Source of the DNA: an uncultured Dehalococcoidia bacterium
Lineage (GTDB): Bacteria; Chloroflexota; Dehalococcoidia; Lucifugimonadales; GCA-2712585
Direction: 5' to 3'
Assembly (NCBI GenBank): GCA_958295715.1
Contig: OY282371.1
Coordinates: 248,001-312,000, forward strand
Length of the DNA stretch: 64,000 nt
A program made the position numbers and the translations under genes. How positions within the stretch are numbered: position 1 is the stretch's first letter; each line of letters begins with the position of its first letter. This document shows positions 17,270 through 24,972 of this stretch, in pieces. Under the pieces are notes generated by a model. The model ran no database searches. It was not told the origin of the DNA and saw nothing but the letters and a program-made list of their open reading frames with translations.

Positions 17270-18253
17270 TTGGGACTCACCGGATCTCTAATTCTGTTTC
17301 TCGGCGCCGCCGTGGTGGTGGTGACGGCATCCAGGTTCCTTGCCGCCTCGGGACACGTCATAGCCGTGCGCACCGGTTGGGGTCAGGTATGGGTGGGGGT
17401 TCTGCTCCTGGCGGGGGCCACGTCGCTTCCGGAGTTGGTGGCCACCTCCACGGCGGCCCTCATAGGGGCAACGGACCTGGCCGGTGGGAGCATATTCGGG
17501 TCTAACATGGTCAACATGGCCATCCTCACCGTGGCCCTGGGACTCTTCGCCCGCCAGTTGGTCTTCCGGATGGCGCCCCCGCAGTTGAAGACGGTGGCCC
17601 TTTTCGCCACGGCCCTAACCATTATCGCCGTAGCGCTGGCCGCCGTGCGGCTGGACGTGAAGTGGGCGGTGGTAAGCCCCGCTTCCCTCATAATCATCGG
17701 GTGCTACGTTTTGGCGTCGCGCCGCCTGTTCAGGGAGAGTTCCGCCGTGGTCGAGGTTGGGGAGGAGACCGCCAGCCACGGCCTCCGGTGGGGCTGGACG
17801 GTGTTCGGCCTAGCCACCGGGACCATCTTCGTCGCCACCTTCTTTTTGACCCGCAGCGCCGCGGACATAGCCGCGATAACGGGCATTGGCGAGAGCTTTA
17901 TCGGGGCCTTGGGGGTGGCCTTCGTCACGTCGCTGCCGGAGGTGGCCACCACGGTGTCGGCCCTGAGGCAGGGAACGCCCAACATGGCCATATCCAGCGT
18001 CTACGGGAGCAACGCGTTCAACGTTATGGTCCTGGCGGTGGCCGACCTGTTCTATAGCGGCGGGTCTCTCTTCGGCAGCATGACGGAGGGGGCGGTGGCC
18101 GCGGGGTTCTTCGCCATCGGGCTCATGGTCCTGGGCGGCTTGCAACTGGTCCTGCGCCGGCCCCAAAGGCGCTTCTCCCTGGTGGAACCCAGCGTCCTGA
18201 CCACGGCGGCCCTCTACGTGGGGGGACTGTTTGTGGTCTTCTACATTGGTTAG
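17270..18253 (+). CDS. Sodium/calcium exchanger family (CaCA, YrbG-like) antiporter
   Basis: The 327-aa integral membrane protein has about ten segments in two inverted halves. Each half has the ion-binding alpha repeat: GATSLPELVATSTAAL with GSNMVNMAI in the first, VTSLPEVATTVSALRQG with GSNAFNVMV in the second. The Ser-x-Pro-Glu motifs hold the glutamates that bind Ca2+ or Na+. The central loop (about residues 150-175) is hydrophilic. The TTG start at 17270 is used because an ATG just upstream (17254) is closed by TAG after three codons. Confidence 0.88.
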   Translation: MGLTGSLILFLGAAVVVVTASRFLAASGHVIAVRTGWGQVWVGVLLLAGATSLPELVATSTAALIGATDLAGGSIFGSNMVNMAILTVALGLFARQLVFRMAPPQLKTVALFATALTIIAVALAAVRLDVKWAVVSPASLIIIGCYVLASRRLFRESSAVVEVGEETASHGLRWGWTVFGLATGTIFVATFFLTRSAADIAAITGIGESFIGALGVAFVTSLPEVATTVSALRQGTPNMAISSVYGSNAFNVMVLAVADLFYSGGSLFGSMTEGAVAAGFFAIGLMVLGGLQLVLRRPQRRFSLVEPSVLTTAALYVGGLFVVFYIG

Positions 18254-18366
18254 GGGAGGCGGGATGGCTTCTGTGGGTCCGAGGGAATCAAGCGTCTCAA
18301 CTTGAGATTCCGGGTTTCTGGGACTCACGAGGACGGGAGGTTTACGCGTCCTCCTCAATCAAGGGG

Positions 18367-18525
18367 CTAACCGTTCTTTTTAGGGTTCTCCGGCGGGGGT
18401 GGTTCGGTGAACTCCTCACCCTTGGCTTGAGCCTCTTCCCTCCGCCGGTTCCAGTCTATCCACCTGGCCCGTTCCTCAGCGCGTCCTTCAGCAAATCGCT
18501 GCTTCAAATACTTCTCAGCCAGCAT
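18367..18525 (-). CDS. Small charged protein, possibly with an N-terminal membrane anchor
   Basis: From ATG 18525, behind GAGGGAGG, the product is 52 aa: MLAEKYLKQRFAEGRAEE, then ARWIDWNRRREEAQAKGEEF and a Pro-rich end. I do not know a function, but the W-x-x-R-R-x-E-A-x-x-x-G-E-x-F-x-E-P-P-P ending recurs in small Chloroflexota proteins. The frame is open upstream to 18669 and encodes a hydrophobic stretch (SVIITVVTVIII), so a longer membrane-anchored form is possible. That stretch is unusually AT-rich and could equally be promoter DNA. Confidence 0.5.
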   Translation of the reverse strand: MLAEKYLKQRFAEGRAEERARWIDWNRRREEAQAKGEEFTEPPPPENPKKNG

Positions 18526-18758
18526 TGCGCCTCCCTCAATTATTATTACTGTTACGACTGTGATGATAACAGATGCCGGGAATCCTGTGCGGACAGGTTG
18601 TTCCCCTCCAAGCCTCCCGGCCTTCCTTGACACCTGCTGATAAGATGGGTTGAACGCGCATCTCAGCAAGGCAGGTCAACCCCGTAGCTCGCAGACCGGT
18701 TAGTCAGCCGCCCACCGCCACGGCCAGGGGAGCCCAGGACCAGCGCTCCATAGGCTTG

Positions 18759-19955
18759 ATGGTAGGCTTGATGGTAGGCTTGGCCGTGGGCCACGGCATC
18801 AAGCACTTCTACTCCCAGGCGTTCCTGCTCCTGCTCCCGTCGGTGAAGGCGTACCTGGGCCTCAGCGACGTGGAGGTGGGGCTGATAGGCACGACCCGCA
18901 CCATCTTCGGCGCGGCGGTCAACATCCCCGCCGGGATACTGTCCGACATGTGGCGCAGCAAGGTGGGGCTGATACTAACGGGCAGCCTGAGCTCCATCGC
19001 CGTGGGCTACGTGTTCATAGGCTCGGCGCCCAGCTACTGGCTGCTGCTCCTGGGCGTGGCCGTCACGGGGGCGGGGGCCTCCATCTGGCACGCGCCGGCC
19101 TTCGGCACCCTGGCCGTGGTCTACCCCACCCGGCGGGCCACGTCCTTCGCCGTCCACAGGATGGGCGGCTCCTCCGGCGACAGCCTTGCGCCCCTGGTCA
19201 TTGGGCTGCTGCTGGGCGGCGTCGCCTTTTGGGGGTTGGAGTGGAACGGCCTGGACTGGCGTGCCCTGTCCTACATCATGGTGGCCCCCGCCGGGCTGGC
19301 GGCCCTGGTCGTTTATCTCGCCTTCCGCAACATGGAGGGCGGGGGCGGGGGCAGCCCTACCTTTGGCGCCTACGTCCGCTCGGCCAAGAGCATGATGACC
19401 AACAGCACGGTTATAAGCATGGTTGGAATCTCCGGGGTCCGTTCCATGGCCCACAACAGCCTCAACATCTTTCTGGTCATCTACATGAGCGAGGACCTGG
19501 GATTCTCCGACTTCAAAATCGGATACCACATCGCCCTTCTAACGCTGTTCGGCGTCGTTTCCTCCCCCATATTGGGGTGGGCGTCGGACAGGATAGGAAG
19601 GCGGCCGGTGCTGTTCGTTAGCCTGTCCTGCATGGCGGTTCTGGTGTTCTCTCTGCTGAGCTTCGGGACGGGATGGAGCTTCACGCTGATACTGGCGTTG
19701 ATAGGGTTGTTTCTATACTCGGTTAGTCCCATAATGATGGCCGCCGCCGTCGACGCCACCAAGCGGGGCGCCGAGGCCTCGGGCGTGGCCCTCATGTTCG
19801 CGGGGTCGGCCACCCTTGGGGCCATCTCCCCGGTCATAGCCGGCCGCCTGCGGGAGGTCTTCGGCATGGATGGCGTGTTCTACTACGCGGCCATCATCGT
19901 TACGGTGGTGGCCCTGGCCACCCTGGTGGTTCCGCTGCGGAGGGCCCAAAACTAG
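18759..19955 (+). CDS. MFS transporter
   Basis: The 398-aa protein has twelve predicted membrane segments. GTTRTIFGAAVNIPAGILSD and GWASDRIGRRPVLFVSL carry the loop 2-3 and loop 8-9 MFS signatures, and ends of the helices are rich in Gly and Ala. The first residues (MVGLMVGLAVGHGIKHFY) come from a 12-bp tandem repeat in the DNA, TTGATGGTAGGC, present about two and a half times from 18756, so several starts are possible. No good Shine-Dalgarno is visible. The substrate is unknown. Confidence 0.83.
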   Translation: MVGLMVGLAVGHGIKHFYSQAFLLLLPSVKAYLGLSDVEVGLIGTTRTIFGAAVNIPAGILSDMWRSKVGLILTGSLSSIAVGYVFIGSAPSYWLLLLGVAVTGAGASIWHAPAFGTLAVVYPTRRATSFAVHRMGGSSGDSLAPLVIGLLLGGVAFWGLEWNGLDWRALSYIMVAPAGLAALVVYLAFRNMEGGGGGSPTFGAYVRSAKSMMTNSTVISMVGISGVRSMAHNSLNIFLVIYMSEDLGFSDFKIGYHIALLTLFGVVSSPILGWASDRIGRRPVLFVSLSCMAVLVFSLLSFGTGWSFTLILALIGLFLYSVSPIMMAAAVDATKRGAEASGVALMFAGSATLGAISPVIAGRLREVFGMDGVFYYAAIIVTVVALATLVVPLRRAQN

Positions 19956-20075
19956 AGGCGAGGAGCTTCCATTAAATCCCCCTGGCATAAATCCCTCTGG
20001 GCGGCAAGGAGCGTATAACCAGAGAACCGGAGGCGTCCGCCGCCGCGCCGGCGAGACGCAACGCTTGAAGGAGAG

Positions 20076-20978
20076 ATGACTGCGATGGACGCGCTGCTGG
20101 AGAGAGCCAAGCCCTTTCAAGGCTACATTTTGCCCTTCCTGGTGGGCGGACTCGCCCTCGCCGCCGCGGCCATTGGGGCTTGGCTGACCGGGAGCGACAC
20201 CCTTGGGGGGCTTAACGGGTTCATAGAGGGGTTGTCGGGGCGCTCCGGCTCCCGGCTGAGCAACATCGGATTTCTGGCCCCCTTGGGCTTCGCCTTCGGC
20301 GCCGGGATGGTGGCCAGCGTCAACCCCTGCGGCTTCGCCATGCTGCCGGCCTATCTGGGGCTGTATATCGGCTCCAACGACCCGCAGACCGCGGCGAGCG
20401 GCCCGGCGCAAAAGCTGGCGCGCGCCCTAATGGTGGGCCTCATAGTCACCTCCGGGTTCATCCTCCTGTTCGGCGTGGCCGGCGTAGTCATAGGCGCGGG
20501 GGCGCGCTTCGTGGTGGGGGCCATCCCGTGGATCGGCCTCATCATCGGGGCGATTCTGACCCTGGCCGGCTCGTGGCTGCTGGGCGGCGGGAAGATATAC
20601 AGCGGGCTGGGGGCCAGGGCGGCGTCCCACATCGGCGGAACCCCTGGGCAGGTCAGCGTAAAGAGCTATTTCCTCTTTGGCCTCAGCTACGGCACCGCGT
20701 CCCTCAGCTGCACCCTGCCCATCTTCCTGTCGGTGATAGGCATCTCCCTGGTGACCTCGGATATTTGGACGGCCATACGCCAGTTCATTCTGTACGCCCT
20801 CGGCATGGGGCTGGTGATAGTCCTGATGACCGTGGGAATGGCCCTGTTCAAGGAGGCCATCGTCCGCATGATGCGGGGGGGCCAGCGATACGTGCAACCC
20901 GCCAGCGCGGTGTTCATGATCCTGGCGGGCTGTTACATCGTCTACTACTGGCTCACCCTGGGCCGCGACCTGCTCTAG
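20076..20978 (+). CDS. CcdA/DsbD-type transmembrane thiol-disulfide carrier
   Basis: The 300-aa membrane protein has the two cysteine-proline motifs that pass electrons across the membrane: SVNPCGFAMLPAYLGLY in the first half and SLSCTLPIFLSV in the second. Seven to eight hydrophobic segments are seen. CcdA sends reducing power from cytoplasmic thioredoxin to extracytoplasmic thiols, for cytochrome c maturation or other thiol reduction. No cytochrome gene is adjacent; the thioredoxin-like lipoprotein at 6.1-7.1 kb could be a partner but is distant. GGAG stands just before ATG 20076. The stop shares CTAG with the convergent gene. Confidence 0.87.
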   Translation: MTAMDALLERAKPFQGYILPFLVGGLALAAAAIGAWLTGSDTLGGLNGFIEGLSGRSGSRLSNIGFLAPLGFAFGAGMVASVNPCGFAMLPAYLGLYIGSNDPQTAASGPAQKLARALMVGLIVTSGFILLFGVAGVVIGAGARFVVGAIPWIGLIIGAILTLAGSWLLGGGKIYSGLGARAASHIGGTPGQVSVKSYFLFGLSYGTASLSCTLPIFLSVIGISLVTSDIWTAIRQFILYALGMGLVIVLMTVGMALFKEAIVRMMRGGQRYVQPASAVFMILAGCYIVYYWLTLGRDLL

Positions 20979-21799
20979 GGGCCGGCGGCGGGGGTCTCCG
21001 AGCGCACGTAGGGCGGCAGATAGCCCGGCCCGTACTCCGACCCCTCCCACTCCTCCCCCTCGTCGTTCCACCGGTAGGGCAGGGCGACGATAGACCCCGG
21101 CTCCTTCATGCCGTCGATGGACGCCAGCGCGTCCCTGACTATCCTACGCTGGAGTTCCGGCTGGTAGGGTTTGCCCGTCTGGTGGCCCAGGGGGAAGTTG
21201 AGGAACACGGCCCGCGGGGGCTTAACCCCCTGGGTGATGTCCAGAGCCGAGGTCATCGAAAGGGTGGGTATCCCCGCCTCCTCCACCGCCCTGGCGACCA
21301 GTCCCACGGACTGGTGGCATATGGGTCAAGCGGGCACCAGGTAGAGGAGGTCCACCCCGGCGCGGGTCAGGCGGCTGACCAGCCTCGGCGCCAGTTCCTC
21401 CCTAACCCTACGGGCCGAGTAGATGCCGCCCATGAAGGCGTAGGCCGGGTCTGCGAACTCGCCGATAAGCCCTTCCTTCTCAAGCTCGCGGAGCCGTGGC
21501 AGGGGGAAGACGCAGTTGGGGTCCTTTTTGGCGTCGCCGGTGCGGTATCCGAAGTGGACAACCCGCAGGTCCTCCGGCAAGGCGTCCGTGGGTATCTCCC
21601 GCAGGGAGGTGTCGTCCTTTGTGTGGAAGGGCGTCTGGCTGACGTGATATACGCCGGCAGAGCCGGCTAGGGCCACCCGGCACTGGCTGAGGGGCTTGGA
21701 CAAGGGCGTCCAGGGAACGTCCTCGTTCACCACCCAACGGTAGGGTTCGTGGCCGCCGTAGAGGGTGCGGGTGCGCGGTATGTATTCGATGGGCGCCAT
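20975..21799 (-). CDS. GrdB/PrdB-family reductase with in-frame TGA (probable selenoprotein)
   Basis: Read through one TGA (21328-21326), this frame gives 274 aa resembling the glycine/sarcosine/betaine and proline reductase selenoprotein B family. The N-terminal part has CRVALAGSAGVYHVSQTPFH and VVHFGYRTGDA, and the C-terminal part has VGLVARAVEEAGIPTLSM and KPPRAVFLNFPLGHQTG. TGA lies exactly where the family has its redox residue: LLYLVPA-Sec-PICHQSVGL, forming a U-x-x-C pair at residue 158. The frame is the same on both sides and both halves are well conserved, so decay is unlikely. ATG 21799 follows the upstream nuclease-like gene by two bases. The substrate is unknown. Confidence 0.8.
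21297..21328 (-). promoter_or_regulatory. Candidate bacterial SECIS hairpin after the in-frame TGA
   Basis: In mRNA sense, UGA (21328-21326) is followed after 18 nt by a perfect 8-bp stem ACCAGUCC/GGACUGGU with the apical loop GUG (loop at 21307-21305). Known bacterial SECIS rules ask for an apical loop 16-37 nt after UGA, a G among the first two loop bases and an upper stem of 4-16 bp. All three hold. The elements are inside the coding region, as usual in bacteria. Confidence 0.7.
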
Positions 21800-21801
21800 G
21801 T

Positions 21802-22527
21802 CTAGGACAGGCCGTTCTGTCTTCCCGCCAGGGCGGCCAGGTTGAAAACGGCGGGGCACTCCCTGCACCGTTTGTTGGGTTCCGGCGGGCCGGCCATGTC
21901 AAACACCTCCTTGGCCCGCGCCATGAGGGCCGGGATGGTTCCCTCCGGGTCCAGGTCCACGGGCACTATGGTGGCCTGCAACTCCATGGTGAAGCCCAGG
22001 CCGTTCACCATTTGGGGATTGGCCGCCGCCACCTCCCCGGTGCAAGGCTCCATGTAGACCAGGGCTATTTGGGACACGGGATGGAAGCCCAAGCGGTTGC
22101 CCAGATAGGCGTAGGCGTTTAGCTGCGCCTGGTAGATGGGCATGAGGCGCTCCTGCCCCGGTGTGTATCTGGACGTCTTGTAATCGACAATGGTGTAGGA
22201 GCCGTCGGCCATTTCGAAGATGCCGTCGGCGGCCCCTCTGATGGTGACGTTCAGGTCGTCGTTGTGAAAGGAGAACTTGCGGTAGGAAGGAGGCTCCACG
22301 TAGCCTTTGACGTGCCCCAGCGAGTCCAACCACCGGGGCATTCTGCCCTCCCGGTCGTGATACTGGTGGACGACCCGCTTGTTGTAGACGTCGATAGAGC
22401 TGAATATGCCCGGAAAGGTCTGGTAGGGCAGGGGCTTCACGCGCAGCTTCACCCACTGGCACCGGGGGCAGGCCCCAGGTACGGCGAAGTCGCCCAGGTT
22501 CTTGGCGGATATGGTCAACGCGGCCAC
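21802..22527 (-). CDS. PD-(D/E)XK nuclease-like protein with cysteine cluster (Cas4/AddB-like)
   Basis: The 241-aa protein has the nuclease core GAADGIFEMADGSYTIVDYKTS, with the Asp and D-Y-K triad, and the QLNAYAYL helix (motif QxxxY) of RecB/Cas4-type nucleases. Cysteines at the N-terminus (CPRCQW) and C-terminus (CRECP) could hold an iron-sulfur cluster, as in Cas4 and AddB. No cas genes or CRISPR array are nearby. GTG 22527 has AAGGTGA upstream. The gene ends two bases before the selenoprotein-like gene, so they should form one transcript; the link in function is unknown. Confidence 0.75.
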   Translation of the reverse strand: MAALTISAKNLGDFAVPGACPRCQWVKLRVKPLPYQTFPGIFSSIDVYNKRVVHQYHDREGRMPRWLDSLGHVKGYVEPPSYRKFSFHNDDLNVTIRGAADGIFEMADGSYTIVDYKTSRYTPGQERLMPIYQAQLNAYAYLGNRLGFHPVSQIALVYMEPCTGEVAAANPQMVNGLGFTMELQATIVPVDLDPEGTIPALMARAKEVFDMAGPPEPNKRCRECPAVFNLAALAGRQNGLS

Positions 22528-23350
22528 GGGTTCACCTTCATAGCGGATGTGAACATGATACCCGACGGGCGCCTTGGCGCCAAGGCGCCACGAGTATTGG
22601 CGCGCGCGTACTTCCTTCTTGCGATGGCCTTGGCCGGTTCAATCCTTCCCGCCCGCCCTGCCGTCATTCCCGCGCAGGCGGGAATCCAGGAACGCCACGT
22701 CATAGAGCCAACGACCGAAATCCGGGCGTCACCCTCCCCCTCCTCGTCATTCCCGCGTAGGCGGGAATCCATCCCCTCACCGCCCCGTTGGCCCGTTCAA
22801 TCCTTCTCGCTCCCCTCCGTCATTCCCGTGAAAACGGGAATCCAGGAACGCCACGTCACAGAGCCAACGACCGAAATCCGGGCGTCACCCCCCCTTTTCG
22901 TCATTCCCGTGAAAACGGGAATCCAGGAACGCCACGTCAGAGAGCCAAGGCCTCAAGCCCCAGGGTCACTTGCGGGGACGCCCGCTCCCCCCCATCCGTC
23001 ATTCCCGTGAAAACGGGAATCCAGGAACCTTTCGCCACAGAGCCAAGGCCCGAAATCCGGGCGTCACCCCCCTTTCCGTCATTCCCGCGCAGGCGGGAAT
23101 CCATGAACCTTTCGCCACAGAGCCAAGGCCCGAAATCCGGGCGTCACCCCCCTTTCCGTCATTCCCGCGCAGGCGGGAATCCATCCCCCCTTCCTTCATC
23201 CCGAAACTAACGCCTCAAGCCCCAGGGCCACCCGTGGGGACGCCCCTCGCCCCTCCCATCCGTCATTCCCGCGAAGGCGGGAATCCATCCCCGGCCCTGT
23301 TGGGCCTAGGGCAACATCCCGCCACCCTCCTCCCGGAAACCCCTTGGCGT
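22528..23350. repeat. Regular array of eight palindromes with repeated spacers
   Basis: Palindromes recur at about 22662, 22746, 22818, 22898, 22996, 23076, 23156 and 23261, some 70-105 bp apart. The intervals are repeated too: CGAAATCCGGGCGTCACCCC occurs several times, and 23037-23116 is followed by an almost exact copy at 23117-23196. It is a tandem expansion of the dispersed element. No gene is present. Confidence 0.85.
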
Positions 23351-24193
23351 CTATCTAGCCTCTTTGGGGGGAATCCTCTGGCGCATGGCCTCGTACATGA
23401 CTAGGGCGGCGGACACCGAGGCGTTCAGCGAGGCCACCCGCCCGCGCATGGGGATGGACGCCACCACGTCGCATCGTTCCCTCACCAGGCGGGAGACGCC
23501 CCGTCCCTCGGCCCCGATGACGATGGCCGTGGGCAGCCGGTAGTCGATTTCGGTGTAGCCGGCCGGGCCGCCGGGGTCGATGGCCACGGTCCAGACGTTT
23601 TCTTTGGACAGCCGCGCCAGGGCGTCGGAGATGTTGGGCGCGCGGGCCACGGGCACGTGTTCCACCGCCCCGGCGGAGGCGCGGGCCACCGCCGCCGTCA
23701 GCCCGGCGGAGCGCCGCTTCGGGATGACCACCCCGTGAACCCCGGCCCCGTCGGCGGTGCGGATGATGGCCCCCAGGTTGTGGGGGTCTTGGATGCCGTC
23801 GAGGAGCAGCAGCAAGGGCGGTTCTCCCCGCCGCGCCCCCGTTTGCAGCAACTCTTCCAGGCTGGCGTACTCCTTGGCGGCGGCGAGGGCCGCCACGCCC
23901 TGGCTCCGCCCGGTGACGCTCAGGCGGTCCAGCGCTCGGCTGTCCACCCGCTCCACCGCCGCGCCCCTCTCCCCGGCCAGGCGCGTTATCTCCGCGATGA
24001 CGGCGGCGCGGCCGACGCCCTCCGCGATGAGCACCTTGTTGATGGGACGCCCCGACTTCAGGGCCTCTAGTACGGGGTTGCGGCCCTCAATGATGGCGTC
24101 GTCGTCCCGGCCCCCGGCGTCCGTGGGAGGGGGGCCGCCCCGGCTCCGGCGGCGCAGGTTGGGGGGCTTGCCGGCGTCTCTGCGCTGGGTCAC
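23351..24193 (-). CDS. rlmB: 23S rRNA (guanosine-2'-O-)-methyltransferase, TrmH/RlmB family
   Basis: The 280-aa protein has an N-terminal substrate-binding domain starting IIEGRNPVLEALKSGRPINK and the SPOUT catalytic domain with LLLDGIQDPHNLGAIIRTAD, PTAIVIGAEGRGVSRLV and PMRGRVASLNASVSAALVMYE, the three knot motifs. RlmB methylates G2251 in the peptidyl-transferase loop; related TrmH enzymes act on G18 of tRNA, and the N-terminal domain favours RlmB. The first 30 residues are basic and Gly/Pro-rich. The start is GTG 24193, without a clear ribosome site. Confidence 0.92.
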   Translation of the reverse strand: MTQRRDAGKPPNLRRRSRGGPPPTDAGGRDDDAIIEGRNPVLEALKSGRPINKVLIAEGVGRAAVIAEITRLAGERGAAVERVDSRALDRLSVTGRSQGVAALAAAKEYASLEELLQTGARRGEPPLLLLLDGIQDPHNLGAIIRTADGAGVHGVVIPKRRSAGLTAAVARASAGAVEHVPVARAPNISDALARLSKENVWTVAIDPGGPAGYTEIDYRLPTAIVIGAEGRGVSRLVRERCDVVASIPMRGRVASLNASVSAALVMYEAMRQRIPPKEAR

Positions 24194-24563
24194 CGGACTA
24201 CACGCGCGACGAGGGAGTTTTGTACCCCGTGACGGGGTCTTTGGCTGATTTCTCGTGGGGGATGGGAGCCAGCCCGCGCAAGGCCCAAGTCACCGGGGAT
24301 GGATTCCCGCCTGCGCGGGAATGACGGGAGGGGTGGTGGGAAGGGCACGTGTGCCCACTTTTGTTTTGAGGAGCGTTGGTTCCACGCTGGGGCCTTCCTG
24401 GATTCCCGCCTGCGCGGGAATGACGGGAAGGGAGGCGGGAAGGGCGCGTGTGCCCACTTAAGTTTTGAGGAGCGTTGGTTCCACTCTGGGGCCTTCCTGG
24501 ATTCCCGCCTGCGCGGGAATGACGGGAGGGGAGGCGGGGGGGCGGGGAGTCGCGCAAGGTGGC
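24194..24563. repeat. Spacer with a 100-bp tandem composite repeat
   Basis: Palindromes at about 24301-24326, 24401-24425 and 24501-24525 alternate with the conserved core (GGGCRCGTGTGCCCACTT, GTTTTGAGGAGCGTTGGTTCC). The period is close to 100 bp, and the two full units differ at only a few bases. No gene is present. Confidence 0.85.
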
Positions 24564-24893
24564 TCAGGCCGGCCGGAGGGTGTCCGCTATCTCCTGCTCG
24601 AGGGATGAGGGGCCGAGGCGTCCCTCCAACCGCGCGATGGGGATGGCGGGCAACGTGATGATTGACACGCCCGCCCGGACGCCTAACTCCATGGAGTAGC
24701 GGGCTATGGACTCGTTGTCGGGGGCGTCCACCATGCTGACAAAGTCGTAGATGCCCAGAACGCCGTAGAGTCCCAGCACCCGGACCTCGTCGTCCTCTAT
24801 GTGGTCCTGGGTCCAGCGAACACGCTCAGGGTTACCAAGGGCCTTCTCCCGCCCCTCCGGGGTCAGGGTAAGCAGTTGGATGTAGGTTGGCAT
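24564..24893 (-). CDS. GYD domain protein
   Basis: The 109-aa protein is a small ferredoxin-like alpha/beta protein of the GYD family: MPTYIQLLTLTPEGREKAL, then VLGLYGVLGIYDFVSMVDAPDN, where GIYDF replaces the family G-x-Y-D-F, then VSIITLPAIP. Members form dimers or oligomers like the Lrp ligand-binding domain; no biochemical role is established. It stands alone between a repeat-filled spacer and the alcohol dehydrogenase gene on the same strand, 79 bp downstream of it. Confidence 0.85.
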   Translation of the reverse strand: MPTYIQLLTLTPEGREKALGNPERVRWTQDHIEDDEVRVLGLYGVLGIYDFVSMVDAPDNESIARYSMELGVRAGVSIITLPAIPIARLEGRLGPSSLEQEIADTLRPA

Positions 24894-24972
24894 ATCGTTA
24901 TCCTAACTGAGATTGGCCTATCCAAATTTGGCCTAACTGAATTTGGCGCGACGGCCCGTCCGAATACCGGGG

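Noticed and set aside
20975-21868. Selenoprotein-like gene as a pseudogene with a nonsense mutation
   Set aside because: Frame and conservation continue on both sides, the TGA lies at the family redox position and a SECIS-like stem follows. It cannot be fully excluded without Sec machinery.
22662-23290. CRISPR array
   Set aside because: Spacer-like intervals are near copies of each other, the repeat is dispersed genome-wide in both orientations, and no cas genes are near.
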